From contig JAJXZT010000062.1 of assembly GCA_021779935.1 (NCBI GenBank), forward strand, positions 1-64,000: DNA of 64,000 bases. Reading direction: 5' to 3'. The first letter of the stretch is position 1, and the number at the start of each line of letters is the position of its first letter. The DNA is from Acidobacteriota bacterium (GTDB taxonomy: Bacteria; Acidobacteriota; Terriglobia; Terriglobales; Acidobacteriaceae). Shown piece by piece: positions 45,430 to 54,175 of this stretch. The notes under the pieces are model-generated. The model made no database searches. It was not told the origin of the DNA and saw only the letters and a list, made by a program, of their open reading frames with translations. A program made the translations under genes and the position numbers.

Positions 45430-47790
45430 ATGCATCAAATGGATAACGCTATGACTCCAGAATCTTCCGCAAAGGATGTCCCGCCCGCGACCGGCCTCAC
45501 AGGCGAAGAAGCCCGGCTCCGGCTGGAAAAGTCCGGCCCAAACACAATGCCCGACACTGCTCTGCATCCGCTGCGCAGGGCACTGGCTAAATTCTGGGCT
45601 CCTGTTCCGTGGATGCTCGAGGCGTCGATCGTGTTGGAAGTGGCGCTCGGTAAGTATCTTGAGGCTGCGATCATTGCGGGCCTGCTGGCGTTCAACGCCG
45701 CCCTGGGATTTTTTCAGGAAGGGCGCGCCCAGGCGACGCTTGCGGCCCTGAAGTCGCGGCTCGCTTTGAATGCGGCAGTGAAGCGCGATAATGTCTGGAC
45801 CACCATTCCCGCCTCGAATCTGGTGGTTGGAGATGTAGTCAAGCTATCGCTCGGAGCCGTGGTCGCCGCCGACATGCGTCTCACCGAGGGATCGGTGCTG
45901 CTTGACCAGTCCATGCTCACCGGCGAATCCGTTCCAGTCGAAGCTGGCGCCGGGTTTGAAACTTATGCCGGAGCGTTAGTGCGGCGCGGTGAAGCAGTCG
46001 CGGAGGTTACAGCCACCGGAGTACGCACAAAGTTTGGACGCACCGCAGAGCTGGTCCGCATTGCTCATGTCGAAAGTTCGCAGCAGAAGGCCGTGCTGCG
46101 CGTAGTGCGAAACCTCGCCATGTTCAATGGCGTCATTATCGTGATTCTGGTGGGGTATGCCTACGCTCTCAAGATGCCGGGGCACGACATCATTCCACTG
46201 GTGCTTACCGCGGTTCTCGCCTCGATCCCGGTAGCATTGCCGGCTACCTTTACCCTTGCGGCAGCCATCGGCGCACGGTCTCTGGCACACCAGGGTGTCC
46301 TTCCAACGCGGCTCTCCGCCGTGGATGAAGCGGCGAGCATCGATGTGCTGTGCGCGGATAAAACGGGCACGTTGACGCAAAACGAGCTGAAGGTAACCGC
46401 CGTACACCCCATGCCCGGCTTTGACGAATCCCACGTGCTGGGACTTGCCTCCCTTGCCAGTTCCGATGGCGGACAGGACCCCGTGGATGCGGCGATTCGC
46501 GCCGCCTCCGCGAAGGCCGTCGCCTCCGATCTGCCGAAGCTGACTAAATTTGTGCCTTTCGATTCCGCCACGAAGATGTCCGAGGCCACGGCGGTGGATA
46601 CCGGCGGCGCGACGGTGCGGGTCGTGAAGGGAGCCTTTGCCGCGGTGATTGGCCTCACGCAGCCATCGCCCGATGCGTCCAAGACAGCAAGCGAACTCGA
46701 GGCACAGGGCTTCCGCGTACTGGCTGTCGCGGCGGGTCCGCCGGATGCCATCAAGCTTGCGGGAATCATTGCTCTCAGCGATCCTCCTCGAACCGATTCG
46801 GCGGCGCTCATTACGGAGTTGCACACGTTGGGCGTTCGCACCGTTATGGTGACGGGCGATGCTCCGGCGACGGCGGCGATCGTGGCTCACGCGGTGGGCC
46901 TTGATGGAGCGGTCTCTCCGCCTGGCCCAATTCCCGACACTGTGCGCCCCGAGGATTTCGCTGTCTTCGCAGGCGTCCTCCCGGAGGGAAAGTACAACCT
47001 CGTAAAAGCGTTTCAAAAGAGTGGCCACATCGTCGGCATGTGCGGTGACGGCGCCAACGACGCACCGGCGCTGCGCCAGGCGCAGATGGGAATCGCCGTG
47101 TCGACGGCGACCGACGTCGCCAAGTCGGCGGCAGGCATCGTGCTGACCGAACCCGGGCTCGTCGGTATTGTCGCTTCGGTAAAAGAAGGCCGCGTGACCT
47201 TCCAGCGCATCCTCACCTATACGCTGAACTCCGTGATCAAGAAGATGGTGCAGGCGCTCTTCCTGGCCGTCGGACTGGTCATGACCGGACAGGCGATCCT
47301 GACCCCCATGCTGATGGTCATCCTGATGATCACCGGCGACTTTCTCGCTATGTCCTTGACGACGGACAACGTGCGGCCGTCTCCGATGCCCAATGCCTGG
47401 CGAATCGGCAATTTAACAATCGCAGGCGCCGTGATGGGGAGCGGTCTTCTAGTCTTTTGCACCGCCGTGCTGGCCGTCGGCAAATTCCACATGGGACTCG
47501 GAATCGACGCGCTGAGAACCTTGGCACTGGTCGCGCTTGTGTTTGGCAGTGAGGCGACGCTCTATTCCATTCGCGAACGCAGGCACCTGTGGCGTTCTTG
47601 CCCAGGCCGCTGGGTCGTTGTGTCCACTGTCTTCGATATTCTCATCATTTCGACGTTAGTCGCACGCGGCATTGCCATGACTCCCTTGCCTCTATCCATT
47701 GTCGGCGGAACACTCGCGGCGGCAGCAGTCTTCACATTCATCTTGGACTTTGCCAAAGTCCCCGTATTCAATCGTCTCAAGATCGGATAG
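45430..47790 (+). CDS. Second P3A-type cation (probably proton) ATPase
   Basis: The 786-residue ATPase has LTGESVPVEAG, the phosphorylation motif ADKTGTLTQNE and CGDGANDAPALRQAQMG. The helix before the P domain reads PLVLTAVLASIPVALPATF, with the P-V-A-L-P pattern of H+-ATPases. Compared with the upstream ATPase it is about 80 residues shorter, mostly in the C-terminal tail that often inhibits such pumps. This pair is likely a tandem duplication that has diverged. It is the last gene before the right tRNA repeat. The cation is inferred from family; potassium or magnesium cannot be excluded. Confidence 0.85.
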   Translation: MHQMDNAMTPESSAKDVPPATGLTGEEARLRLEKSGPNTMPDTALHPLRRALAKFWAPVPWMLEASIVLEVALGKYLEAAIIAGLLAFNAALGFFQEGRAQATLAALKSRLALNAAVKRDNVWTTIPASNLVVGDVVKLSLGAVVAADMRLTEGSVLLDQSMLTGESVPVEAGAGFETYAGALVRRGEAVAEVTATGVRTKFGRTAELVRIAHVESSQQKAVLRVVRNLAMFNGVIIVILVGYAYALKMPGHDIIPLVLTAVLASIPVALPATFTLAAAIGARSLAHQGVLPTRLSAVDEAASIDVLCADKTGTLTQNELKVTAVHPMPGFDESHVLGLASLASSDGGQDPVDAAIRAASAKAVASDLPKLTKFVPFDSATKMSEATAVDTGGATVRVVKGAFAAVIGLTQPSPDASKTASELEAQGFRVLAVAAGPPDAIKLAGIIALSDPPRTDSAALITELHTLGVRTVMVTGDAPATAAIVAHAVGLDGAVSPPGPIPDTVRPEDFAVFAGVLPEGKYNLVKAFQKSGHIVGMCGDGANDAPALRQAQMGIAVSTATDVAKSAAGIVLTEPGLVGIVASVKEGRVTFQRILTYTLNSVIKKMVQALFLAVGLVMTGQAILTPMLMVILMITGDFLAMSLTTDNVRPSPMPNAWRIGNLTIAGAVMGSGLLVFCTAVLAVGKFHMGLGIDALRTLALVALVFGSEATLYSIRERRHLWRSCPGRWVVVSTVFDILIISTLVARGIAMTPLPLSIVGGTLAAAAVFTFILDFAKVPVFNRLKIG

Positions 47791-47879
47791 GGAAACAAGT
47801 CCCCGTCCGCGAAAGTGGGCCAGTCCTGCTGGAATTCTGCCGGCGAAAGTGTTGCACGGAGGACGTGTTCAAGATTGGT

Positions 47880-47921
47880 ACGGTAGAAGTCAGGAGTTCG
47901 AGTCTCCTCGTGCCTACCATT
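47880..47921 (+). repeat. 3' fragment of tRNA-Val(GAC); right copy of the candidate attachment site
   Basis: This copy begins ACGGTAGA and runs through the T arm and CCA (ends 47919) to ATT. It matches 31912-31953 except A for G at 47888. There is no anticodon loop or 5' half. It lies 89 bases after the second ATPase and 68 before the hydrogenase protease stop. Confidence 0.8.
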
Positions 47922-47989
47922 CTTTTTAATGGTTTGCAAACCGTTTTCCACCTTCGTAATTCATACGTTCACGCAACGAGCGCCCAACT

Positions 47990-48481
47990 TCAAATGGGTG
48001 TGCTTCCGGATTCAATCTCTCTCTGTATGGCAACAACAATACGTTTTGCGGCCTGCGATGCCGTTGGCGAGAGGCCGATCCCAGGTTCGGTCGTTTCCGG
48101 TTCCGCCCCTATGATGGTGAGTCTTCGTGGTGTCATACCTAACTTCTTTGCTGCATGCAGGCTTTCGACGACGCCCCAGCCGTGCAGAGATAAGAAGGAA
48201 GTCGCTTCGGTTTCATCGTCAAGATCCGCAACGGAATCTGCTCGCCAGATTGTTCCGGGCGGATTCCCCGCGCGCACCGCGTCCACCAGAATGACGCGAG
48301 AATACCTGGGAAACTCCGGTACAAAATCGAACAGCGAAGTTCCCGCCTCGATTACGTTGACGGAACTCGGCAAGGAAAACTGGGAAGCGAGGAGGCGGGC
48401 GACGTGCACACCCAGCCCCTCATCACCGAATAATTCATTGCCGACTCCGATTACAAGAGTCGTGTCGCCTGTTTCAAACAA
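47990..48481 (-). CDS. [NiFe] hydrogenase maturation protease (HyaD/HybD family)
   Basis: The 163-residue endopeptidase has GVGNELFGDEGLGVH with the nickel-binding Glu, VILVDAVRAG with the second ligand Asp, and FLSLHGWG with the His. It removes the C-terminal peptide of the large subunit after nickel insertion. It is the last gene of the leftward hydrogenase operon, 13 bases after the large subunit. Only the protease is present here; the HypABCDEF machinery is not in the window. Confidence 0.9.
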   Translation of the reverse strand: MFETGDTTLVIGVGNELFGDEGLGVHVARLLASQFSLPSSVNVIEAGTSLFDFVPEFPRYSRVILVDAVRAGNPPGTIWRADSVADLDDETEATSFLSLHGWGVVESLHAAKKLGMTPRRLTIIGAEPETTEPGIGLSPTASQAAKRIVVAIQREIESGSTPI

Positions 48482-48494
48482 GGCGCTCTACTCC

Positions 48495-49979
48495 TTATAC
48501 GGCCCGGAACTGATGCAGCAGCTTTCCCGATGGCGTCAGCAGATGTACGGCGCACGCGATGCACGGATCAAAGGAGCGCACAATCCTGGCGATCGAGAAC
48601 GGATTCGCGGGATCCTTGACGGGTGCTCCGACCAGTGCCTGCTCGATGGCGCCCGCCTGTCCGGTGTCATCGCGAGGCGATGCGTTCCACGTGGTGGGCA
48701 CCACCGCCTGATAGCGGTCAATGCGCTTGTTCTTGATGGAAATCCAGTGCCCCAGCGCTCCGCGCGATGCGTCCCAAAGACCATACCCACTGCCATGTTC
48801 AGGAATGACGAACGCAGTGGCGACTGGCTGGTCGAGCTTGATCTGCAGCACCCAATCGGCCATTGCATCTGCCAGTGCCTTGGTCTCAAGGGCCCTGCAA
48901 AGATGGCGACCCATCACAGACGGTAGGTTTTCCGGCTTAAGTCTTAGATTTTTGAGCGCGTCATCGATCGCCTTGCTATGGATGGAACTAGCATCCGTCA
49001 TTCGGGCAATAGTCGCCCGGGCCAATGGACCGACTTCGTAGACTCCGTTGTCATACCTGGGAGCTTTGACCCACGTGTACGCATCCTTCTTTGCGGAGTC
49101 CTGTGCAGTCTCTCCCGCCGACGGCGCCAGATGCGTACTGGAGCCGTACCAACTGCGAGATACATCCTCCGTGATTTTGCCGGGATCGACAGTCGCGAGT
49201 TTCCCGCCAAGGGATCGGGCCATCGGGAAGAAACGCTTCCGCTTCTGCACGTCCGGTTCGTTGTCTAAATCAAACGCTCCATAAGACAAGAAGGTCTTGC
49301 ACCCGGCTCCGATCTCGCCGTAGTCGCGGTACACCTCGGCGATGGTCAGCACGTCCGGAACATAGACGTTGGTGATGAACTCACGGAGTTCCTTCAACCG
49401 CCAGAGAAATGTCGTTACTTTGTCCACGGCTGGAGTCACCGTGACGCCGCCCGGAACAACCGAAGCGCAATGAGGCATCTTGCCGGAGAACACCGCCGAC
49501 ATTTCATGCGCCTTCAGGCGGATGTGCAGCGCGTCCACATAATGGCTGACGATCGCGTCGCTCGCCGCCTTCGGCAGACGATAGTCAGCTTCGTACCGGG
49601 GAATGAACGGCGGGAAATCCGGCCCGCGCACAAAATCGAGCGACGCCAGATGATAGAAGTGCAGGATGTGCGACTGGATGTAGTTGGCGCCCTGGATCAG
49701 GTTTCGAATGATCCTTCCATTGTCGGGAGGCATGATGCCGAACGCATTTTCCAGGCATTGGGACGAAGCAACCGCATGTGCCGTTGGGCAAACACCGCAA
49801 AAACGCTGCGTGATCTGTACGGCGTCCAGCGGGTCGCGGCCCACCAGAATCTGTTCGAAGCCGCGAAAAAGCGTAGCGCTCGAGCGCGCTTCAACAACCG
49901 CTCCGTCCTCGACGGTCGCTTCCACACTCAGGTGACCTTCAATCCGTGTCAAGGGATCGACTGCGACACGCGTCTTCAT
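48495..49979 (-). CDS. [NiFe] hydrogenase large subunit
   Basis: The 494-residue catalytic subunit has the L1 motif RFCGVCPTAH and the L2 motif DPCIACAVH, which together supply the four nickel-binding Cys. A 15-residue C-terminal peptide (LLTPSGKLLHQFRAV) follows the last His and should be cut by the protease encoded next. I chose the ATG at 49979, which begins MKTRVAVDPLTRIEGHL, the usual start of group 1 enzymes. It is 2 bases downstream of the small-subunit gene. Group 1 (membrane-bound or periplasmic uptake) is likely from the Tat signal of its partner. Confidence 0.95.
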   Translation of the reverse strand: MKTRVAVDPLTRIEGHLSVEATVEDGAVVEARSSATLFRGFEQILVGRDPLDAVQITQRFCGVCPTAHAVASSQCLENAFGIMPPDNGRIIRNLIQGANYIQSHILHFYHLASLDFVRGPDFPPFIPRYEADYRLPKAASDAIVSHYVDALHIRLKAHEMSAVFSGKMPHCASVVPGGVTVTPAVDKVTTFLWRLKELREFITNVYVPDVLTIAEVYRDYGEIGAGCKTFLSYGAFDLDNEPDVQKRKRFFPMARSLGGKLATVDPGKITEDVSRSWYGSSTHLAPSAGETAQDSAKKDAYTWVKAPRYDNGVYEVGPLARATIARMTDASSIHSKAIDDALKNLRLKPENLPSVMGRHLCRALETKALADAMADWVLQIKLDQPVATAFVIPEHGSGYGLWDASRGALGHWISIKNKRIDRYQAVVPTTWNASPRDDTGQAGAIEQALVGAPVKDPANPFSIARIVRSFDPCIACAVHLLTPSGKLLHQFRAV

Positions 49980-49981
49980 GG

Positions 49982-50932
49982 CTACCTCCTCTGATATAGA
50001 GGCGAGTGCGCGTCCGGGAAGCCGGGTTCGGTGCACCCGATGCAAGGTGCATTGGCATTGATGCACCAGTTGACGCCACTGTTCCATTGCCGCAGCGGGC
50101 AGTCTGCGTATGTAAACGGCCCCTTGCAGCCGAGTTCGAGCAGGCACCCAGGTTCACCAAACTTGCTCGAAAATGTCCCCTCATCCAGATAGTCGCGATT
50201 GATGCAGCGGTTGTGAACGGACTTCCCAAAATAGATTTTCAGGCGGCCCGCTTCATCAAGTTCCTTCGGATTAGGCAGCCCGTATAAAAGCACGCGGGCC
50301 ACGGTCCCAATAAACCAATCCGGATGACAGGGGCAGCCGGGAATGTTCACCACCGGCGTCTTGATGCTAAGCATTTTGAGCACATCGCCAATTCCCTTCG
50401 ACCCCGTCGGATTTGGACTGGCGGCGGCAATACCACCATAGGCCGCACAGGTTCCAACGGCGAGTATTGCCATGGCATCCGGTGCGAGCCGCCGGACCCA
50501 CTCGAGCATGGTGATGGGTTTGCCGTTCTCTTCGCCAAGTGTTCCATCGATGCCGTCTTTGAACGTCGGAATGGCTCCTTCGACGATGTAGATGTATTTG
50601 CCCTTATGCCGACGCCCAGTATCCATCGCTGTTTCCGTGGACAAGGTGCCTGCGGCGGCCATAAGGGTCGAGTGATAATTAAGGAATAGCTGGTGCCCGG
50701 GAAGAATCTGATCGAGTATGACGTTCTTGATGCTGGGATGAATTGTATTGATGACGGAAACTGAACATCCGCTGCACGCGGAAGTCTGCATCCATATGAG
50801 TGGATATTCCTTGACGGCCACCTCGGCTGCGGCAACCAGCTTCGAGAGAAACGATTGCGAGAAAGCGCCAGCAGCGGAAGCTGCCAGGGCCCATCGCATG
50901 AACTCGCGTCGGGTAAACCCGTATTCGCTCAC
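49982..50932 (-). CDS. [NiFe] hydrogenase small subunit with Tat signal
   Basis: The 316-residue protein has a twin-arginine signal (TRREFMRWALAASAAGAF) at the N-terminus. Iron-sulfur ligands follow in ACSGCSVSV, VGTCAAYGG, IPGCPCHPD, CLLELGCKGP and APCIGCTEPGFPD. The last suggests a medial 3Fe-4S cluster with Pro. I chose the GTG at 50932, behind GGGAGG at 6 bases, because the Tat signal then begins at residue 8; an in-frame ATG at 51028 would give an overlong n-region. It transfers electrons out of the large subunit. No anchor or cytochrome b gene is nearby, so the acceptor is unknown. Confidence 0.93.
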   Translation of the reverse strand: MSEYGFTRREFMRWALAASAAGAFSQSFLSKLVAAAEVAVKEYPLIWMQTSACSGCSVSVINTIHPSIKNVILDQILPGHQLFLNYHSTLMAAAGTLSTETAMDTGRRHKGKYIYIVEGAIPTFKDGIDGTLGEENGKPITMLEWVRRLAPDAMAILAVGTCAAYGGIAAASPNPTGSKGIGDVLKMLSIKTPVVNIPGCPCHPDWFIGTVARVLLYGLPNPKELDEAGRLKIYFGKSVHNRCINRDYLDEGTFSSKFGEPGCLLELGCKGPFTYADCPLRQWNSGVNWCINANAPCIGCTEPGFPDAHSPLYQRR

Positions 50933-51446
50933 CGTGAGCCTCCCAAGAGAGAGATTTTGCCTCCCGGCTGAGTTCGGCCCAGTGCGTTCGTACACTCCGG
51001 GCACCTTCGCATCAAGGACCTGCATCACTACCAGTTTGTGATAGACGATTACGCACTCCTGAGAGAACTGCGGTGAGTTTGAGACGTAATCAACTGCATC
51101 TTGAGCATCCCGAGATTTCGGTCAACTTTGCGGCGAAACTCATTCTGAATTCTGAAGAGGGCCCTCCGATTCTTCCTCCACCTGACCCGAATCGCGCCGG
51201 CAACCAAGGTCCTGGCGCCGAACCATCGGATTGCTGCAAGAACCATTCCCTGCCATATCCGGCACTTTCGAGACATCCTCAACGATTAACTGCCTGGTTT
51301 TATTCCTGCCTGATGATTGGTTCGCGAAATCGGTATACCGTGCCTTTGGATGATCTGCAGAATTCATACAAGCAATTGCTTGGATTTTTGCGTTGCCGTG
51401 GTACTATCCCGCCGTTTAGTCAACCGACAATCGGAGAGCAACTACG
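50933..51446. promoter_or_regulatory. Divergent promoter region, hydrogenase versus membrane/MoxR operon
   Basis: The 514 bases separate the leftward hydrogenase operon from the rightward operon. No credible gene is seen. Both promoters should lie here; I did not find a convincing site, palindrome or riboswitch. Confidence 0.45.
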
Positions 51447-52247
51447 ATGGCGATCTTGCAGGCACTCACAACAGGTCAATTGTTGGACCGGATCTTTTCG
51501 CTTTACCGGCGCAACTTCCTGATGTTCTTTGCAATTGCAGTCATGCCTCAGCTTGCTTACTTGCTGATGATGAGCGTTCCATACCTGGGAATCTGGGCCA
51601 CCCCCACGACACGGTACTTTTTCCTGATCCCGTTCTTCGCTGGATTCCTGGTTTATATGGCAGCCATCGCGGTATCGCAGGGAGCTACAACGGTTGCGGT
51701 GTCAGATCTCTATCTGGACCGTCCCGCTTCGGCCATTGGCTCCTACAAGCGGATGCTGCCGATGACGTTTCGACTCATTGGCCTGGTGATCGGCTATGGA
51801 CTGCTCGTCGGGCTCGGGATGGTCCTGTTGATCGTGCCGGGCGTTTACTTTGCCCTCACGTATTCGCTGGCGATCACGGTGATGGCGATCGAGAAGGTTT
51901 CGTTCTCCGAGGCAATGACACGCAGCAAGGATCTGGTGCAGGGAAATCGCGGGCGGGTCGCCATTATTTACCTGCTTTCCTTCGTCATTACGTATGCCGT
52001 CGCAATTGCACTTGGCATTCCGATTGAGTTCGTAGCGATCCGGCTTGTCAGGACGATGCCAGTTGCCGCATCGCTTCTAAGCCTGGTCACGACCGTGCTC
52101 GCAAATGCGTTGGCGGCCCCCATCGGACTGATCGGATTCACACTGGCCTATTACGATGCTCGCGTCAGGAAGGAAGCCTTCGACCTGCACTATATGATGG
52201 AGACGGAAGCGGGGACCGCTGGCGATCCTGCCACGGTCCAAGGGTGA
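51447..52247 (+). CDS. Polytopic membrane protein, first gene of the MoxR/DUF58 operon
   Basis: The 266-residue protein starts LQALTTGQLLDRIFSLYRRN and has about six membrane helices, including VMPQLAYLLMMSVPYLGI, FFAGFLVYMAAIAVSQGA, LVGLGMVLLIVPGVYFAL and a last one near ANALAAPIGLIGFTLAYY. A cytoplasmic segment carries FSEAMTRSKDLVQGNRGR. It resembles the membrane domain of GlpQ-associated and DUF975-like proteins, with no catalytic motif. It lies 15 bases before the DUF4129 gene. The function is unknown. Confidence 0.7.
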   Translation: MAILQALTTGQLLDRIFSLYRRNFLMFFAIAVMPQLAYLLMMSVPYLGIWATPTTRYFFLIPFFAGFLVYMAAIAVSQGATTVAVSDLYLDRPASAIGSYKRMLPMTFRLIGLVIGYGLLVGLGMVLLIVPGVYFALTYSLAITVMAIEKVSFSEAMTRSKDLVQGNRGRVAIIYLLSFVITYAVAIALGIPIEFVAIRLVRTMPVAASLLSLVTTVLANALAAPIGLIGFTLAYYDARVRKEAFDLHYMMETEAGTAGDPATVQG

Positions 52248-52262
52248 TCGAGCATTCGTTTC

Positions 52263-53009
52263 ATGCGATCGACAGTAATCCCGGTTGCGATACTTCTTGT
52301 CTGCCTTGCGCCGCCCGTGGCTGCAGCAACGGGCACGACCGCAAGCGCCGCTATGCAACCGGAAGCAGTTGCAGGCCCGGCTTCGCCATCACTTCAGGCG
52401 CCAGTTGATCCGGCGCGCCGCGCCGCGGCACGAGCGGCAGCGGAACATATCCTGCAACAGCGCGAGTTTCGTGGAGTGCACATGCCGGGCCTCCAAGAAA
52501 CGATCAAAGACCGCCTGTCCGAGGCGATCTTTCATCTTGCCGAGAAACTCTTCGGCTCAGCGCCACGCATGGCGCGGATTTTCACAATCCTGGGCTGGGC
52601 TGTCATCTTTGCCGCGTTTGCGGTGCTGATGTTCTGGTTGTGGCGCGCACTTCGATCCGCGGAGAGCACGTCGCTCGCTCTCCAGGCATCGCCCGGAGAG
52701 CGCAATCCGGCGCTGCCCTGGCACGTCTGGCTGGACAAGGCTCGAACTGCCGCCGCAAGCGGAGCCTTCCGTGATGCCGTACATCTTGGATACTGGGCCG
52801 GAATCGCCGCGTTGGAACAGCGTGGCGAGTGGAAGCCCGACCGCGCGCGCACTCCGCGCGAGTACCTGCGAGTGACTTCGCAACCCAATCGTGAAGCATT
52901 GAATCTCCTGACGCGCGAGTTCGAGCGCATCTGGTATGCACAACAGGATGCGACAGCAGCTGACTTTGAGAACTGCGTACGTCAACTGGAGCGGCTCGGA
53001 TGCGCATAA
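52263..53009 (+). CDS. DUF4129 membrane protein with signal peptide
   Basis: The 248-residue protein has a signal peptide (VIPVAILLVCLAPPVAAA), a periplasmic helical region with Ala/Arg-rich stretches, one membrane helix (IFTILGWAVIFAAFAVLMFW), and a cytoplasmic DUF4129 domain (DAVHLGYWAGIAALEQRG, TPREYLRV, EFERIWYAQQ). It is a regular partner of MoxR and DUF58 genes. The last 10 bases overlap the next gene. The role is unknown but probably linked to envelope processes. Confidence 0.8.
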   Translation: MRSTVIPVAILLVCLAPPVAAATGTTASAAMQPEAVAGPASPSLQAPVDPARRAAARAAAEHILQQREFRGVHMPGLQETIKDRLSEAIFHLAEKLFGSAPRMARIFTILGWAVIFAAFAVLMFWLWRALRSAESTSLALQASPGERNPALPWHVWLDKARTAAASGAFRDAVHLGYWAGIAALEQRGEWKPDRARTPREYLRVTSQPNREALNLLTREFERIWYAQQDATAADFENCVRQLERLGCA

Positions 53010-54175
53010 ACCTCAGCCGCGAGAGAATGTTTCTCTATGGCATGTTGGCCCTTTTGGTTGCCGTGACGGTATTGACGGCGTACCTTGCACCGGGGCAGGA
53101 CGTTGACAGTCATCCGTTATCCACTTACTCGACGCAGTCGGATGGCGCCAGGGCCACGTTCCTTCTCTTCTCCGCGCTGGGAGCGAAGGCTGAACGGTGG
53201 CAACAACCGCCGGCGGAGTTACCCGAAGACACATCGGGAGTGCTGCTGATCGTGAGCCAACCAAGTTATCTGCCGACGGCGGGAGACCGCGCAGCGCTCA
53301 CTGCATTCGTCCATCGCGGCGGTACGCTTCTGTTTGTCGGTACACTTGCGCCCCTGTTTTTGACGAAATCAAACGTAGCGATGGATTTTCCGAGCAGCTC
53401 ATGGAAACCGTATCCGGCCATGGCGAGCGATCCCCTGAACAGCGGTATCCCGGCGATCACGATGGCCTCACATGCGCACTGGGTACTCGGCGGAAACGAA
53501 GTGGGACTGTTTGGATCGGCGCGCAACGCGGTTGCCGTCACTTATGAATCCGGAAAGGGCCGCGTCATCTGGTTGGGTTCGCAGGTGCCGCTTTCCAACG
53601 CCGGACTGAAAGCCAAGGGTAACGTTGACTTTCTGGCGAACGTGCTAGCTGCGACTGGCACTCGACAAGTTCTTTGGGACGAGTATTTCACGGATGGTCC
53701 CGCCGGTCGTGCCTCGGCATTTTCGTCCGCTCCAGTGGTCGCACTGGGAGCGCAATTGCTCTTCATCTTTGCACTTGTCATCTTTACCCATGGCAGAAGG
53801 CTTGGTCCGCTGCGTGAATATCGCGCAGGCAGCGCACCCATGGCTCAACTGGAATTCGTGCGAACGCTGGGGTCGCTATACCGCTCGGCACACGCGGCAA
53901 ACATCGCACTCGACATTGCGTACCAGCGATTTGTGTTTCTCGCCACGCGCAGGCTTGGACTGACGGCAACCGTCCCGGCTGAAAGACTGGCAGGCGCACT
54001 GGCGTCTGCCGTGAATGCGCCGGTGGAGCAGATCCGCGAAGTGCTGGAGAAGTGCCAACTGGAGCGTCACTCGCAGACGCTTTCAGCGGCCGAAGCGGCA
54101 GAGTTGATGAACACACTACATTCGTACATGGTGGAACTGAAACTGGTCTCCGAGACCGTGGAGGGAAAGCATTAA
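53000..54175 (+). CDS. DUF4350 membrane protein
   Basis: The 391-residue protein has a first membrane helix (MFLYGMLALLVAVTVLTAYL) and a periplasmic Rossmann-like domain of the DUF4350 type (FLLFSALGAKAERWQ, then TAFVHRGGTLLFVG). A second membrane helix lies near residue 250 (VVALGAQLLFIFALVIF) and a helical cytoplasmic end follows. It overlaps the DUF4129 gene by 10 bases and shares one base with the moxR start. The domain resembles glutamine-amidotransferase-like modules without a catalytic Cys that I could place. Function unknown. Confidence 0.8.
   Translation: MRINLSRERMFLYGMLALLVAVTVLTAYLAPGQDVDSHPLSTYSTQSDGARATFLLFSALGAKAERWQQPPAELPEDTSGVLLIVSQPSYLPTAGDRAALTAFVHRGGTLLFVGTLAPLFLTKSNVAMDFPSSSWKPYPAMASDPLNSGIPAITMASHAHWVLGGNEVGLFGSARNAVAVTYESGKGRVIWLGSQVPLSNAGLKAKGNVDFLANVLAATGTRQVLWDEYFTDGPAGRASAFSSAPVVALGAQLLFIFALVIFTHGRRLGPLREYRAGSAPMAQLEFVRTLGSLYRSAHAANIALDIAYQRFVFLATRRLGLTATVPAERLAGALASAVNAPVEQIREVLEKCQLERHSQTLSAAEAAELMNTLHSYMVELKLVSETVEGKH

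Larger units (their letters stand above)
31912..47921. mobile_element. Candidate genomic island between tRNA-Val 3'-end direct repeats
   Basis: Two 42-base direct repeats of a tRNA-Val(GAC) 3' end (31912-31953 and 47880-47921, one mismatch) bound 16 kb. All recognisable genes inside point rightward, while the flanking chemosensory and hydrogenase genes point leftward. The content is metabolic: acetate kinase, phosphoketolase, mannose enzymes, GH130 and two proton ATPases. No integrase or transposase is present and neither end carries a full tRNA. So it may be one segment of a tandem array at the same tRNA, or an old island that lost its integrase. Confidence 0.55.

Noticed and set aside
45976-47028. 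350-codon minus-strand frame inside the second P-type ATPase
   Set aside because: It runs entirely antisense to conserved ATPase motifs and has a composition typical of a shadow frame.
49470-49994. 174-codon plus-strand frame inside the hydrogenase large subunit
   Set aside because: Antisense shadow of a gene with full nickel-binding motifs.
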